From the NCBI RefSeq assembly GCF_023078275.1, contig NC_062976.1, positions 4,712,001 to 4,776,000 of the forward strand: a stretch of DNA of 64,000 nucleotides, in the 5' to 3' direction. The notes beneath the pieces were generated by a model. The model was not told the DNA's origin and made no database searches. It was given only the letters and a program-made list of their open reading frames with translations. A program made the position numbers and the translations under genes. Source of the stretch: Leguminivora glycinivorella. Lineage: Eukaryota > Arthropoda > Insecta > Lepidoptera > Tortricidae. Below are positions 21,521 to 32,000 of the stretch, piece after piece (positions within the stretch are counted from its first letter, which is position 1; every line of letters starts with the position of its first letter).

Positions 21521-22140
21521 TTATAGTTAGTTAGTAATTAGTATTATTGTGCATTTTCTGCCAGTTGACAACGGTTGTGTCTATTTTGCATGAAAGACGG
21601 GTAGCACTGATCTTGCCACCCCTGCTCCTCTTGAAACCTATCAGTGTTTTTAGGTTGCTAAATAACTCTTTTACTGTGTTCGGCGTTCCTGGGTCCTATA
21701 CACTGTTTAGATAACTGATAATTTACAAAAGGGATAATGATTATTCAAGATTAAGTAACTTTGCTGATAATATTAATTTCTAAAGCAGTCTATATGTATA
21801 AGTTTTTTTTATTTAGACCAAACGAGAACTGCGACGTCTACGACCTTGACTGCCAGTATTTATGCCTCATACAACGTTTCATATAAAAATCCTTTCTGCC
21901 AACATAATAAAACAAAATTACAGTGGGGGTGTGAAACAAAAGCCGAAGGATTGGCTTAATTATGTTTTTGCAATGTTGGTAATAATGGAAATTTTGCGTG
22001 TCAAAGGCAACATTGTTGGTTCTGTGTAAATAAAATGTTTGGAATATTATGTTATGTTTATTATTTTAATCCATGTAATGACATTCCAATGACCCAGTAG
22101 TGCTAATAATAGGAGGACAATTCAAAGTACCATCATTATC
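21521..22140. other. No gene seen
   Basis: AT-rich DNA with no supported feature. Confidence 0.4.
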
Positions 22141-22297
22141 TATACAATCACGCCTTCTGTATTCCAAATCCAGGGGTAGGCAGAGCACATGAAACCACTC
22201 AAGTTCTAGTGCCACTCTTGGTAATGATGTTGAAAAAAAAAAAAAATTATGACATTGCAATGACAGGTTGCCAGCCTCTGGCCTACGCCAGAATTAA
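22141..22297 (-). mobile_element. Family A 3' segment, decayed
   Basis: ACAATCACGCCTTCTGTATT, GGGGTAGGCAGAGCACATGA and CAGGTTGCCAGCCTCTGGCC are shared with the other copies. An internal poly(A) run replaces part of the middle. Confidence 0.7.
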
Positions 22298-22771
22298 ACA
22301 ATTAAATATCATAATAAATATACCTATTTACATGCAGTTTTATACAGTGAAGTAGTGCGCAGGTCGTGCTGAGCAACTTTTTACTGTGGACCAACCACAA
22401 AATGACGGAAATAAATCTCCCATAGAAAACTACAAAGTCAGTGTGTTTAAAATAATTAGGTACCTACAATTCACTCCCTTTTTCTCAAAACACTCATTTT
22501 ACAGATATATAATGCACGTGACTTTGAAATGCCCGCTTCTTTACCTGTGACCTCGGCCGGGTAACCCAGAAACATATCAGCTAATATTGGCAAAAAATCT
22601 AAAATTAAAAACACGTACAATCGGCACATAAATGTTCCATTTGCAATGCTAATTTGCCAGCTTTACAGAAGCGCATGCTTAAATCAATAGACGTAACGAC
22701 TATGAGATTTCTACATAATTATGTAGATACATACGATTTTTTGGAGATTTACATACTTACTTGTTTGTCTA
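22298..22771. other. No gene seen
   Basis: AT-rich DNA with no supported feature. Confidence 0.4.
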
Positions 22772-23132
22772 CAGAGTGGGGCCTGTAACCAAGGTGAAGA
22801 ATTGAACTGTAGGCTATTCTCCTTATACTGATCAACATTTGTTCAGTGACTTTTAAAAATTATGAAGTCTTTAAATTTTTAAGTTTTCATACAAAATAAA
22901 TATTATTAATTAATATTAATTTTCAATGTACGCCATTATTGTTGTCATTGACGTTGTCTGTCACACTTTAGACTTAACAGAATTCGCAATACATTACCTC
23001 TTAGAAAAAACTTTCAAGGGTGATAAAAATCAAAATACAAGTTATTTTTAAAAGTCGCCGAACAAATGTTGATCAGTATAAGGAGAATAGCCTAGGGTTC
23101 AATTCTTCACCTTGGTTACAGGCCCCACTCTG
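22772..23132. mobile_element. TA-flanked MITE with ~85-bp inverted arms
   Basis: The left end CAGAGTGGGGCCTGTAACCA and the following GGCTATTCTCCTTATACTGA are inverted at the right end. TA flanks both sides (22770-22771, 23133-23134). 361 bp, no transposase, Tc1/mariner-type target. Confidence 0.85.
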
Positions 23133-23204
23133 TATTTTAATACTGATTTTGCTGCAATGTTATATTTACGCCGCAGGATTATTAAGGCAAATAAATACAT
23201 TTAA

Positions 23205-23290
23205 ATTCACTCACGCCTGTGTTTTCAAATGGGATAGGCAGAGCACATGTTTTCAATTAATTGCTTGAAAGAAAACGAAATGAGACAAAA
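23205..23290 (-). mobile_element. Family A fragment, heavily decayed
   Basis: ACTCACGCCTGTGTTTTCAA, GGCAGAGCACATG and TTGAAAGAAAACGAAATGAG align with the other family A copies. Confidence 0.5.
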
Positions 23291-23314
23291 TGCTTCTAAA
23301 ACCCGCCCAAAATA

Positions 23315-23450
23315 CCCCCTTATTCATAAACGTACTAAAGTTATCAAGCCGATAAAGTTCTTTTGTCCCTTTCCGACGTATTGGTGTGATAGAAAGGGAC
23401 AAACGAACTTTATCGGCTTGATAATTTTAGTACGTTTATGAATAAGGGGG
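23315..23450. mobile_element. Hairpin MITE, CCCCCTTATTCATAAACG ends
   Basis: The arms CCCCCTTATTCATAAACGTA to CTTTTGTCCCTTTC are inverted almost perfectly around a centre with ACGTATTGGTGTGAT. Flanking ATA on both sides suggests a 3-bp duplication, as in PIF/Harbinger-type elements. A second copy with an insertion is at 40272-40665. Confidence 0.8.
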
Positions 23451-23502
23451 ATAATCTGTATCTTTAGGAAACTAAACAAATGTAAATAAAATCTAATTTA
23501 TT

Positions 23503-23620
23503 TAGAATAGAATAGAATAGAATAATGGTTTATTCGTAGGCACACAGACAATAAACAATTTTCGAGACATACAGATAAAATATGAAGAGCCACGAAATGG
23601 CCTCACCTCAGCATATACAA
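23503..23620 (-). mobile_element. LINE 3' end with (TTCTA)n tail
   Basis: AGAATAGAATAGAATAATGG, TTTATTCGTAGGCACACAG and GAGCCACGAAATGGCCTCAC match the 14058-14240 family. Confidence 0.7.
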
Positions 23621-23626
23621 CATATA

Positions 23627-23843
23627 TTTACATACATACATACATACAATCACGCCTGTATCCCATAAAGGGGTAGGCAGAACACATGAAACTACTTAAG
23701 CTTCAGTGCCACTCTTGGCAAATAAGGGGTTGAAAGAAAATGAAACTGTGACATTGCAGTGACAAGTTGCCAGCCTCTCGCCTACGCCACAATTTAACCC
23801 ATATCCCATAGTCGCCTTCTACGACACCCACGGGAAGAAAGGG
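23627..23843 (-). mobile_element. Family A 3' segment with (CATA)n tail
   Basis: Near-complete copy from CATACATACATACAATCACG to CGACACCCACGGGAAGAAAG. Confidence 0.8.
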
Positions 23844-23845
23844 AA

Positions 23846-23950
23846 TTTATTTATTTAACCTTTATTGGACAACATAAAGTACAAATGGCGAACTTAATGC
23901 CTTAAGGCATTCTCTACCAATCAACCATTGGACCATTGGATTTTTATAGT
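23846..23950 (-). mobile_element. LINE 3' end
   Basis: On the minus strand GCATTAAGTTCGCCATTTGT, ACTTTATGTTGTCCAATAAA, then AATAAATAAA tail. A plus-strand relative (AAGTTCGCCTTTTGTACATT, GTGCAATAAAGTG) is at 30440-30505. Confidence 0.65.
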
Positions 23951-24337
23951 TAAATTCTTAGTTTTTAAGCAATGTCTGGTATTTGTTTAGTATTCACCGC
24001 GCGCCTAAGTTGGAATGTGAACAATATATCTATTTATACAATCTATTTAGTAATCCTTGGATATAAGCTCGAAATCGATGACATTTAAAACGTGACTGAA
24101 CTAAATTGGAGAATTTATATTCAATCTACGAATTGAATAGCAAATGTTTTAAATTTTAAAAGCAAATATTTGTTGGCGTTTCGTTCTGTCCATAGTGTAA
24201 CATAAATGTTTTACATTTAAAAGCAAATATTAGCGCAAGTTTTCAACTTTATATGAACCTAGTACTTTATTTAATGTTTAAAGATTTTAATATAAATTGC
24301 GTGTTTTAAAGTTTAGGGAAAAATAAAAATATTATTA

Positions 24338-24372
24338 TTATAGGACAGTCTTACACAGATTGACTGAGTCTG
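24338..24372 (-). mobile_element. SINE 3' scrap
   Basis: ATAGGACAGTCTTACACAGA plus TTGACTGAGTC is the inverted 3' end of the SINE at 9848-10083. Confidence 0.5.
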
Positions 24373-24419
24373 AAAATACGATTGTTAGATTCTTACATAT
24401 TATACATAATTACTTACTG

Positions 24420-24640
24420 TCGTGAGACCTGCGTCTCCTGCGTCTGAGTCTGAGTCTGAGTCTGCGTCGGGATACCATCGGCATCGCGCGTGCTCAATGA
24501 AAATGCTCCTCGTTACGGAGCGAAACATGTCGAGCGACCTTCGACGAGTTTACGCGAGTTACCCGATTTTACGTTTAATATGTAGTTTTATTATTAAAAT
24601 CGTCAATAGACGTCTAGTATCTGCAAAGATGTTAAGATAA
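24420..24640 (+). repeat. Interspersed repeat with GAGTCT run
   Basis: It includes TCTGAGTCTGAGTCTGAGTC and the segment ATGCTCCTCGTTACGGAGCG plus AAACATGTCGAGCGAC, which I recall as a common lepidopteran repeat. The 72-codon frame here is probably incidental. Confidence 0.4.
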
Positions 24641-24995
24641 TAAGCGTGCTTCTAAAATTTACTGTATAAATCACCCAATGCAATATTAAACAGCATAGTC
24701 TAATTGTGCACTTTAGTATTTACTGATTCAAAATTAGTTCAAACTAACAACATGTTACAGCCCTAAAACGTCTTATCTCACTTGTGTCTAAAATTCTCTT
24801 AAGGCACTTCGATACGCGGCGATCTATTGTTTGTTCAAGTGTGCGATCAGTTCAATACGATATAGAAATCGGGTACGGCTGGCTCGAGTCCAACTTGATA
24901 GGTCAGAGAATATTACTAGACCGAAATAATGCTACCTGTAGATATCTTTAGCTGACAGATGATTGGACATGTAAATAATGATATGAAGGAATATA

Positions 24996-25378
24996 CACCG
25001 TGTTTTTGTTTGTTTTCCGTTAAATTCGACACGCAGTTAGGTTCATCATCAGGAACCACCCTGTATATCGCTTTTTGTTAAATTCGAAAAAAATGTTTTT
25101 TTCGTTTCCATACATACTTAATAAATGGATTAATTAGTGTGAGAGGACCTTAATCATAACATTAAAGTCCTTGTCAAGTGTTTGACGGCACAGTCATGTC
25201 AAAACAAATAACATTAGGAATTGGTAAAGGCTGTGACAAACGTGTTCAGCAATTATCTTTATTTTTTTAATAACTCGATAACCGCAAGAGTTAAGACGCT
25301 AGTTTCTTAGAGACATTAATTGCATTTGATGTAATGGATCTTCCCTTAAAATTAACGGAATTCAATAAAAACAGGGTG
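24996..25378. mobile_element. TIR element (TA-type MITE), copy 2
   Basis: CACCGTGTTTTTGTTTGTTT and AATTCAATAAAAACAGGGTG are the ends, with TA at 24994-24995 and 25379-25380. It matches 7439-7840 along its length but lacks the CA expansion. Confidence 0.8.
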
Positions 25379-25566
25379 TATTTTAGTTATATAGTAGTGG
25401 TCTACTTTATTATCTTGTTCACAAAGTAATTTTTTTTACATAGTAGTTACTCTGTGGAGCTTTCGTGGAGAACATGATAAGGTGGCTAGAAAAATATTGT
25501 TAGTCATGAAAGTAAATAGATTTAACTTTAAATAAGGATTAGAACACAAAATTAACCTGCTTGTTT

Positions 25567-25690
25567 TTTATACCGCGTCGGTGGCAAACAGGTATACGGT
25601 CCGCCTTATTGAAAGCAGTCACCGTAACCTATGGACGCACGCATCTCAAGGGGTGTCACATGCGCGTTGCCGATCCATGACGGTGTCGTT
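25567..25690 (-). mobile_element. LINE 3' UTR fragment (family B)
   Basis: TTTTTATACCGCGTCGGTGG, GAAAGCAGTCACCGTAACCT and GGTGTCACATGCGCGTTGCC match the 31112-31441 LINE end. Confidence 0.7.
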
Positions 25691-25856
25691 TCTTTTGTGC
25701 CTTATAAAACGAAGTGTGCCATATTAAAGGTTTAATTTCATTGCAGTTTATTTAATTTTCAAACATGTACTATTCTAAGAAAACACGAAAAAGACCTACT
25801 TAATCTACCACCTTCCACCAAACCAACACCCGTATTTTGAAGTTTTTGAACTGTCC

Positions 25857-26093
25857 TTGCACGATTTTCAATTAAACACAATAAATCCCCGGGATCCCGG
25901 GATGGTTATCCCGCGTCACAGGTCACGTTCGCAGGTGACTTGTTTATACCCCGGCCTCCCCATCCGTCTGAATTACGGCATGGATCCAAGATTCGGGGAC
26001 ATCTGTTCGCCATCTCGGATCTGTGGCTACTACGAGTTTAGAATTCTTTACTCGATAGCAAAAAACTGGATAATGCGCTCAAAGTATAAATAA
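25857..26093 (+). other. Open frame with less AT-biased codons, possible exon
   Basis: The frame contains VTCLYPGLPIRLNYGMDPRF and GDICSPSRICGYYEFRI, preceded by an acceptor-like GTTCGCAG at 25918-25935. It is more GC-rich than neighbouring DNA. No donor is convincing and the family is unknown. It could also be part of an unrecognised repeat. Confidence 0.25.
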
Positions 26094-26137
26094 TTATTAG
26101 AATTAAAAAATTACAATAATTTTTATGACGTTGCGCC

Positions 26138-26260
26138 AGGGGCGGCTCACTCCGCGATTCTTTCGCCGCGGTACAAGTACATCCTGGCGGCCGCGAGTTC
26201 GCGGCCTACTCAGGGGTGGCGCGCGTTCTCACGGAATGCACGTTCGCACTTTCTATTGTT
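26138..26260 (+). repeat. GC-rich repeat GGGGCGGCTCACTCCGCGAT
   Basis: The start AGGGGCGGCTCACTCCGCGA and middle GCGGCCGCGAGTTCGCGGCC recur inverted at 63415-63537. The 64-codon frame across it is therefore repeat sequence, not a gene. Confidence 0.7.
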
Positions 26261-26344
26261 ACTTTACGTCGCGAGTTTTTTTAAGGTTCATATGCGATGT
26301 CCATGTGTCGAATGGCTAATAATACTTAGTTGAATAGACATCAT

Positions 26345-26420
26345 GAATAAAATAAATACCATAGGACATTCATACACAGATCTACTACTAATTAAGTCCC
26401 ACGAAAAAGTTCAATAAGGC
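26345..26420 (-). mobile_element. SINE 3' fragment, decayed
   Basis: CATAGGACATTCATACACAG and AAGTCCCACG align with the inverted SINE 3' end at 9848-10083. Confidence 0.5.
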
Positions 26421-27538
26421 TTGCAATGTTGGAACTTGAACAAAAATATATATATACAGTATATATACCTAGATAGTACCCAAGACTTGAATATAATAGT
26501 ATAACATTTTATGTGAGTATTAATTCGTTTTAATCCATAGGTAACTCTATCGCCGGACGCCGCGCACGTGCGGCTCGTTTCCTTGTAAGAATTTTGTAGG
26601 TATTTAAAAAGACGGCATTTTGTAAACATCAAAGCAGTGGGCCTTCTGTACTTGTACTATTATATATTCTGTGGTTGCGCTATCAAGTCCCGTGAGCCAA
26701 AGTAATATTAGGATTAACATTCATGATTTTTTTCGTAAAAAAATGATTTTCCTAGTCACTTGCTTGGCATGTTGGAGAGATCTTAAGTCGTGGTTGGCGA
26801 CATTATTTACTGTGTCTCCTTTTTCATTTGTTCCCGTATATTAAAACCAAAGTTGTTTGTAATGCTTTAAAGGTTTAGATTCTCTGTTTCTATGACCTTC
26901 TAGATTAATGTTACCTGGAAGGAATTTATAGACATCTAAAACGTTTCAGTCCTAAAATTCACTTTTAAAATTCTTCGCGCTTTTGTCGGTCTACCAGCGA
27001 AGTATTTACGGTATTTTTTATTTCTTATGGTTTAGACATTCATTCAATGCATTGCTTGATAAAGTTTAAATTTTTGACCATTGACATATGTTTTTTTTAC
27101 AAAGTAATAAAATTTTTATAGAATTTACTGGAAACTAAGCTAATACTACTATATAACTAAAATTTAAACGTAAAAATTAATTCTAAATTCTAAAACCTAA
27201 AAACTTTCCTCCTTCCCTACTTCACTCATTTCTCCAACACATGAAGCTCACAAGTCACACCATGGCCAAGAAACCAATAGATGGAAACATATGGCGGCAT
27301 TTGTCGAGATCTCAATAGATGGAGCGATTACTGCCGGAACGATTGAAATAAATGCGCCCGATTTTTCTTGTGGAAAGGGCTTTTAAAAAGGTTTAGGGGA
27401 AGACGGATTGGTATAATATATATGTTTAATGAAGGCGGGATGGCCAAATTATAACATTTATAACAGTTGCTGTTATACGTGGGCGGGCGTCAAGGGGTTT
27501 ATAGGACAAAAACTTTTATAAAGCTACCTACAATAAAT
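26421..27538. other. AT-rich stretch, no gene seen
   Basis: The frame at 26411-26632 has no domain signature. Nothing else is supported. Confidence 0.4.
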
Positions 27539-27671
27539 GTGAGTGTGCACGGGAAAATCCACTTTGTCGATTGCTATAGAACCGTTTTGTCAGTTTATTC
27601 ATATTAATATACAAATTAAACTCGCCTCAATAGTAACCGGCAAAGTGGGACGTTTTACTTAAAACACTCAT
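27539..27671. mobile_element. MITE with 4-bp duplication AAAT
   Basis: GTGAGTGTGCACGGGAAAAT at the left is inverted, imperfectly, at the right (AAAGTGGGACGTTTTACTTA to CACTCAT). AAAT flanks both sides. A sister copy is at 30841-30976. Confidence 0.75.
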
Positions 27672-27689
27672 AAATACCACAGTATAAAG

Positions 27690-27840
27690 CAGTAATAACT
27701 CTTCTAACAAACTTCACTCCGCGCGGTGTGTCGAAAACTACTCTCCATATGCACCGAATACATGCGAAACTGGTAAGTATTGGGCTGGACAGTCGGGGCC
27801 GCGTTCGCGCGCTGTGTTGACGTGTTGAGTTCGGGAGAAA
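27690..27840 (+). promoter_or_regulatory. GC-rich upstream region with a consensus donor
   Basis: CpG-rich DNA (CCGCGTTCGCGCGC) precedes the THAP-like exon. AACTG then GTAAGTATT near 27772 is a strong donor and could end a non-coding first exon. Promoter status is inference only. Confidence 0.25.
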
Positions 27841-27957
27841 ATGACGTCAGCACCGAAGACATATTTTCGTTACTGTAGTGTTTATGGGTGTATGGAGAAC
27901 AGTTCTCAAAATGCGGAAATGTCAGAATGTTCTTTAGATTCCTAGACACCCAGAAAA
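27841..27957 (+). pseudogene. Frame-broken THAP-domain-like exon
   Basis: An ATG at 27841 opens MTSAPKTYFRYCSVYGCMEN with the CSVxGC start of a THAP zinc finger (DNA-binding, C2CH type). The expected FxRFP-like segment appears about 30 residues on, but in the +1 frame (FFRFLDTQK); the original frame stops at TAG near 27943. The exon ends at a perfect donor (AAAA then GTAAGT, 27958). THAP fingers occur in host regulators and in P-element-type transposases. I read the CxxxxC start and donor directly; the domain name is inference from motif spacing, and a sequencing error could mimic the break. Confidence 0.4.
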
Positions 27958-28132
27958 GTAAGTGGTTGTTATATTTTTTACAGTGTTAGGTACATTATTG
28001 CTTACGTAAATGGCGTAAAAGTGAGATTTAAAGCTAGAATGACACATTAAAATCAATAAGGATTTATCTGTAACGACATTTAGGTAGATGCTGCGATCTA
28101 TCTAGCTCGAAAGTTTGGTACCTACTTTTTAT

Positions 28133-28270
28133 ATTTTTTTTTATACAACGTCGGTGGCAAACAAGTATACGGTCCGCCTGATGTAAAGCGGTCACCGTAA
28201 CCTATGGACGCCTGCAACTCAAACAGTGTCACATGCGCGTTGCCACCCCAATAGAAACTTGTACACTCCC
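28133..28270 (-). mobile_element. LINE 3' UTR fragment (family B)
   Basis: ATACAACGTCGGTGGCAAAC, TAAAGCGGTCACCGTAACCT and GTGTCACATGCGCGTTGCCA match the same family. Confidence 0.7.
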
Positions 28271-29195
28271 TTTTGCTGTGTGCCTACTTAAATATTGTGC
28301 AAACATCTATTCAAACATTTTATGTAAATACGATTTCGTCAGTATTTAAGAAACAAACACGTACTTGAATCTTTATTAGATAAAAAGGTAGAAAGAGCGT
28401 TGGTACTAGCATAGCGCCATACACAATTACTACGAGTAGGACAGTAGCACAGGTACAACCCTGCGTGACCTTGCGCAGTAGTAACGACCGCGTCGCCGCT
28501 GCCGGAGATTAACTACTGATTTATCCTTATACTGTGTAAATACTCAATGTTAAAACACACACCTTTGAAAGACACCTCAAATGTATGCAATCCTCTTTGA
28601 GCCTACGTGGGGGCAATAGCCCAAACATAGGACTTATTTAGGGCATATAGATCAGGCATATAGAGTAAATAATTATAGTAAAGTATGACTTCATCACATT
28701 TGAAACATATTTTACTTGCTCGCATCTCAATAAGGCGTTAAATGTCTATCATAGAGGTAGTTTTCATTCGTTTTTCACTGACATGGAAGGTATAATTATG
28801 ATTTTGACTAATTTTAATCCTGTGTGCTCTCTTGTCATCACAAAATGGCTTTATATATCATGGCTTTGGTTCTATCTACAACAGTTTATTTAAAGTCTCA
28901 TCAAGTAAATAATGTACGCACACCCTTGGGGAAACCCTTACCCCATAACTAAGAGACCCTCAAAAACGGCCGTCGAGCCTCACGATCAGCCTCAAATTGC
29001 TCATTGGAAGCTAGAATTGGCCCTTTTGAGGCATAATGAGGGCTTATCACGAATACGTTTGGTACAAGAGATAAGATTTTGAAAAGTTTATAAAAGTAGG
29101 TATTGATAGTCCGATACGAATGTAGTTACACGGAAAGCGACATCTATGTAGTGATTCATGTCTACTAAAATATACAATGTCTACTAAAATATATA
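28271..29195. other. No gene seen
   Basis: Mixed sequence without a framed exon or named repeat. Confidence 0.4.
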
Positions 29196-29270
29196 ATAGG
29201 GTAGGCAGAGCACATGAAACTGCTCAAGTTTCAGTAACTGGAGTTGAAAGAAAACGAAATTGTGACATAA
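29196..29270 (-). mobile_element. Family A fragment
   Basis: GGGTAGGCAGAGCACATGAA and AAAGAAAACGAAATTGTGAC are shared with family A; both ends are missing. Confidence 0.55.
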
Positions 29271-29754
29271 ACAATACTTCTAAAATGTGAAGATGATGAA
29301 AGAAGAATGATGAAGATATTATATTGATCTGTTAGTAGGATATTTTAACAAAAGCGTCATTTTGGCACTGGGATATCCAATTCACGTCGTATCTAGATCT
29401 GATATTTTGACGTATGTTAAAGTTTGAACAGGGCCGTAACTTAATAAATAGATTTGGTCAGACTAAATTTTGGTAAAGCGCGTCCCACAAATGTGTATCA
29501 TAAATAACATGGCGTCTGTTGTTGTGCCTTCCGTTTGATGTCTGTTGTAGTCCGAATTATATGGCGTATAAATTCATCGCTTTATTATCGTAACGCTAAA
29601 AGATGGCTTGATGTATTGCAGATCGTTATTTACCACTAGATTGAGCAATGTAGTATTGGATAGTAATAACTGGGCGAGTTTTTTTTATTTATTTCAAAGT
29701 TTGTTCCTCTACGAGTAGGTATAAGACTGACTTTTTTGAGTCATGAGATTTCAT
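29271..29754. other. No gene seen
   Basis: AT-rich DNA, nothing supported. Confidence 0.4.
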
Positions 29755-30160
29755 TGTTTGGAAATATTATTTTCACCACACCAACTGGTAAGGGCTTACT
29801 TTGCTATTCGAAAACAGATAGCAAAATTGCATTTTATCCACATGAGTGCAAAGTAATTTCATACAAATTTTAACTTGATGTCATAAGCTGACTGGTAGAA
29901 TTTACCAATAAATGATGATTTTGAATCATCAATATTGAATAGATTGATGGATATGATTTAGTTTGATGTTTTAGTCAGTATTTTGTTCGTGTTGGTGTGG
30001 TGATAAATTTTGTGTTTCACTCGGTGCCAAAGTTTGTTTAACCTTCGTGCCTTGAAACCTTTTTGAATTCATTCAATATTGGAATCTTTCGCTTGCTCGG
30101 GTATCAATATTGGCACGTGCGGTTAAGCAAGTACTTTGCCCCCTTGTAAAACAAATAACT
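29755..30160 (+). repeat. Interspersed repeat, relative of 20826-21278
   Basis: It shares ATTTTATCCAC, TGTGTTTCACTCGG, GGAATCTTTCGCTTGCTCG and the CCCCCTTGTAAAACAAATAA end with the earlier copy. Non-coding. Confidence 0.55.
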
Positions 30161-30171
30161 ATATGATCGTT

Positions 30172-30295
30172 ATATTGTCTTCGGTTACCGCGATAGTTAC
30201 TCATGAAATAAAACTATGGAAACGGATTAAATCGCGTATAGTATCGTGTATTTTAAATTCATTATACGCGATTTAATCCGTTTCCATAGTTTTAT
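30172..30295. mobile_element. Hairpin insertion with 12-bp direct repeats
   Basis: TATATGATCGTT occurs at 30160-30171 and 30296-30307. The insert carries perfect ~34-bp arms (AATAAAACTATGGAAACGGA and onward) around a 22-nt loop. Confidence 0.7.
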
Positions 30296-30439
30296 TATAT
30301 GATCGTTGTGAGGCACGAAGTTAATTTTAGAGTATAACACATAACTTCATTGTCATTTTGACCCTACAGATTATCGGTTCGTCGAATGATAGAAGTGAAT
30401 GATAGTGTTCGTGAAGGTTAGCTGATACAGAATGCCTTC

Positions 30440-30505
30440 TAGTATTAAGTTCGCCTTTTGTACATTTTTTTACTGTGCAATAAAGTGTAAATAAATAAAT
30501 AAATG
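30440..30505 (+). mobile_element. LINE 3' tail
   Basis: TAAGTTCGCCTTTTGTACAT, TGTGCAATAAAGTGTAAATA and an AAATAAATAA tail match the inverted copy at 23846-23950. Confidence 0.6.
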
Positions 30506-30840
30506 ATATTCACCTGTTAGTTAAAAGCAATATCGTTTAAAAGTTATCTGCGAGCTACTTTTTCTTTTGCTACTACAGATGGACATTATATCTTAGTCCA
30601 GTTTTTATTAAATTTAGTATACCTATTTCAATCAGTATCCGTACTTTCAATCCTTTCGAGATCTAGTATGACGCAGTTAATACATTAAGTAAAGTTGCTT
30701 GATTTGTAGCTCATGTCACATTTAGTCAATGATATATTTATTCGAGTAGACAATATACACGTTGCGTGACAAGTGATTTATTAGTGGCCCCACTGGGCCA
30801 CTGCCCCTAGTTCGCAGTAAAAATAGCTTTATCTTCATTT

Positions 30841-30976
30841 GTGAGTGTGCACGGGAAAACGTCCCACTTTGTCGATTGCTATAAAACCGCTTTGTCCGTT
30901 TATTCATATTAAGATACAAGTAAATCTCGCCTTAATAGTAACCGACAAAGTGGGACGTTTTACTTAACACACTCAC
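30841..30976. mobile_element. MITE with 4-bp duplication ATTT
   Basis: GTGAGTGTGCACGGGAAAAC plus GTCCCACTTTGTCG at the left is inverted at the right. ATTT flanks both sides. Sister copy at 27539-27671. Confidence 0.8.
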
Positions 30977-31111
30977 ATTTGAAGTACACCGAAGTCACTA
31001 TAACAAAGCTATCCTTTTGATATTGCTAACATCATTTAATCAGAACCAGTGTACGATTTTGTAACTTGCTAAAAAATTTATATTGATCGAGATAAAATTG
31101 TGATTACCTTT

Positions 31112-31441
31112 TTTTATACCACGTCTGTGGCAAACAGGTATACGGTCCGCATGATGGAAAGCGGTCACCGTTACCTATGGACGCATGCAACTCAAGGGGT
31201 GTCACATGCGCGTTGCCGACTCATTAGAAACTTGTACACTCCTTTCTTGAAGAACCCCATACTGTAAGTTCATCGGAAATACCTCGGCAGGGAGCTCATT
31301 CCACAGTCGGAGCGTTCGCGGGAGGAAATTCCTCTGAAACCGCACGGTGCGCGACCATTTAGGTTGTAAGGTGTGTGGATGAGCGTCCTGTCGATGGCGG
31401 TGGTGATAATAAATAAGGTCCGACCAGATTCTCGGCCGCAA
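31112..31441 (-). mobile_element. LINE 3' end with RT C-terminus (family B)
   Basis: The minus strand encodes RPRIWSDLIYYHHRHRQDAH and then RTVRFQRNFLPRTLRLWNEL with PAEVFP, the terminal region of a Jockey/CR1-like ORF2. It is followed by the 3' UTR shared with 18138, 25567 and 28133, ending TATAAAAAAAG. The coding part is intact to its stop but 5' truncated. Confidence 0.75.
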
Positions 31442-31469
31442 AGAAATTTTTTAATAAAATAAATGAGAG

Positions 31470-31851
31470 AATAAATGGTCGCGCACCGTGCGGTTTCAGA
31501 GGAATTTCCTCCCGCGAACGCTCTGGCTGTGGAATGAGCTCCCTGCCGAGCTATTTCCGACGGACTTGCAGTATGGGGTTGAGTTGGGGGATTGTACACG
31601 TTATGGGTCCCGCTGTGTATAACAACTTACCATCGGTAATAACAGATGCACCTACTATGACAATTTTCAAAAACAAACTCAAAACTTGGCTTGTTGAGCA
31701 GTCGTTCTACAGCCTTGATGAATTCCTGACTAGTAAATATTAATTATATATAAGCCAATTGTAATAACAATTACTTGTATAGTAGATACGTAAGATGACA
31801 TGTAATTATATATTATCAATAAATTATGAGTATGAGTATGAGTATGAGTAA
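31470..31851 (+). mobile_element. Inverted LINE piece fused to a second LINE tail
   Basis: 31472-31575 is the reverse complement of 31258-31360 (CGCACCGTGCGGTTTCAGAG, GGAATGAGCTCCCTGCCGAG), so the two LINE pieces form a palindrome. From about 31595 the plus strand continues as another LINE C-terminus: GPAVYNNLPSVITDAPTMT, FKNKLKTWLVEQSFYSLDEF, with stop at 31743. It ends in ATCAATAAATTATGAG and a (TATGAG)n tail (31828-31851). Confidence 0.7.
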
Positions 31852-32000
31852 GTATGAAGTCTCGGTAGGTAGGTGAATGATAAATATCGAAATCGACACA
31901 GTACGAGTTCACATATCAACTTAAAACCGATACATTATACCTACATACAGATGTGGTGCGAAAAGATTTGCCTTCGTATTGTTACGGAAACGTACGAAGT

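Noticed and set aside
26125..26319. Arginine-rich 64-codon frame
   Set aside because: Its sequence recurs inverted at 63415-63537, so it is repeat DNA.
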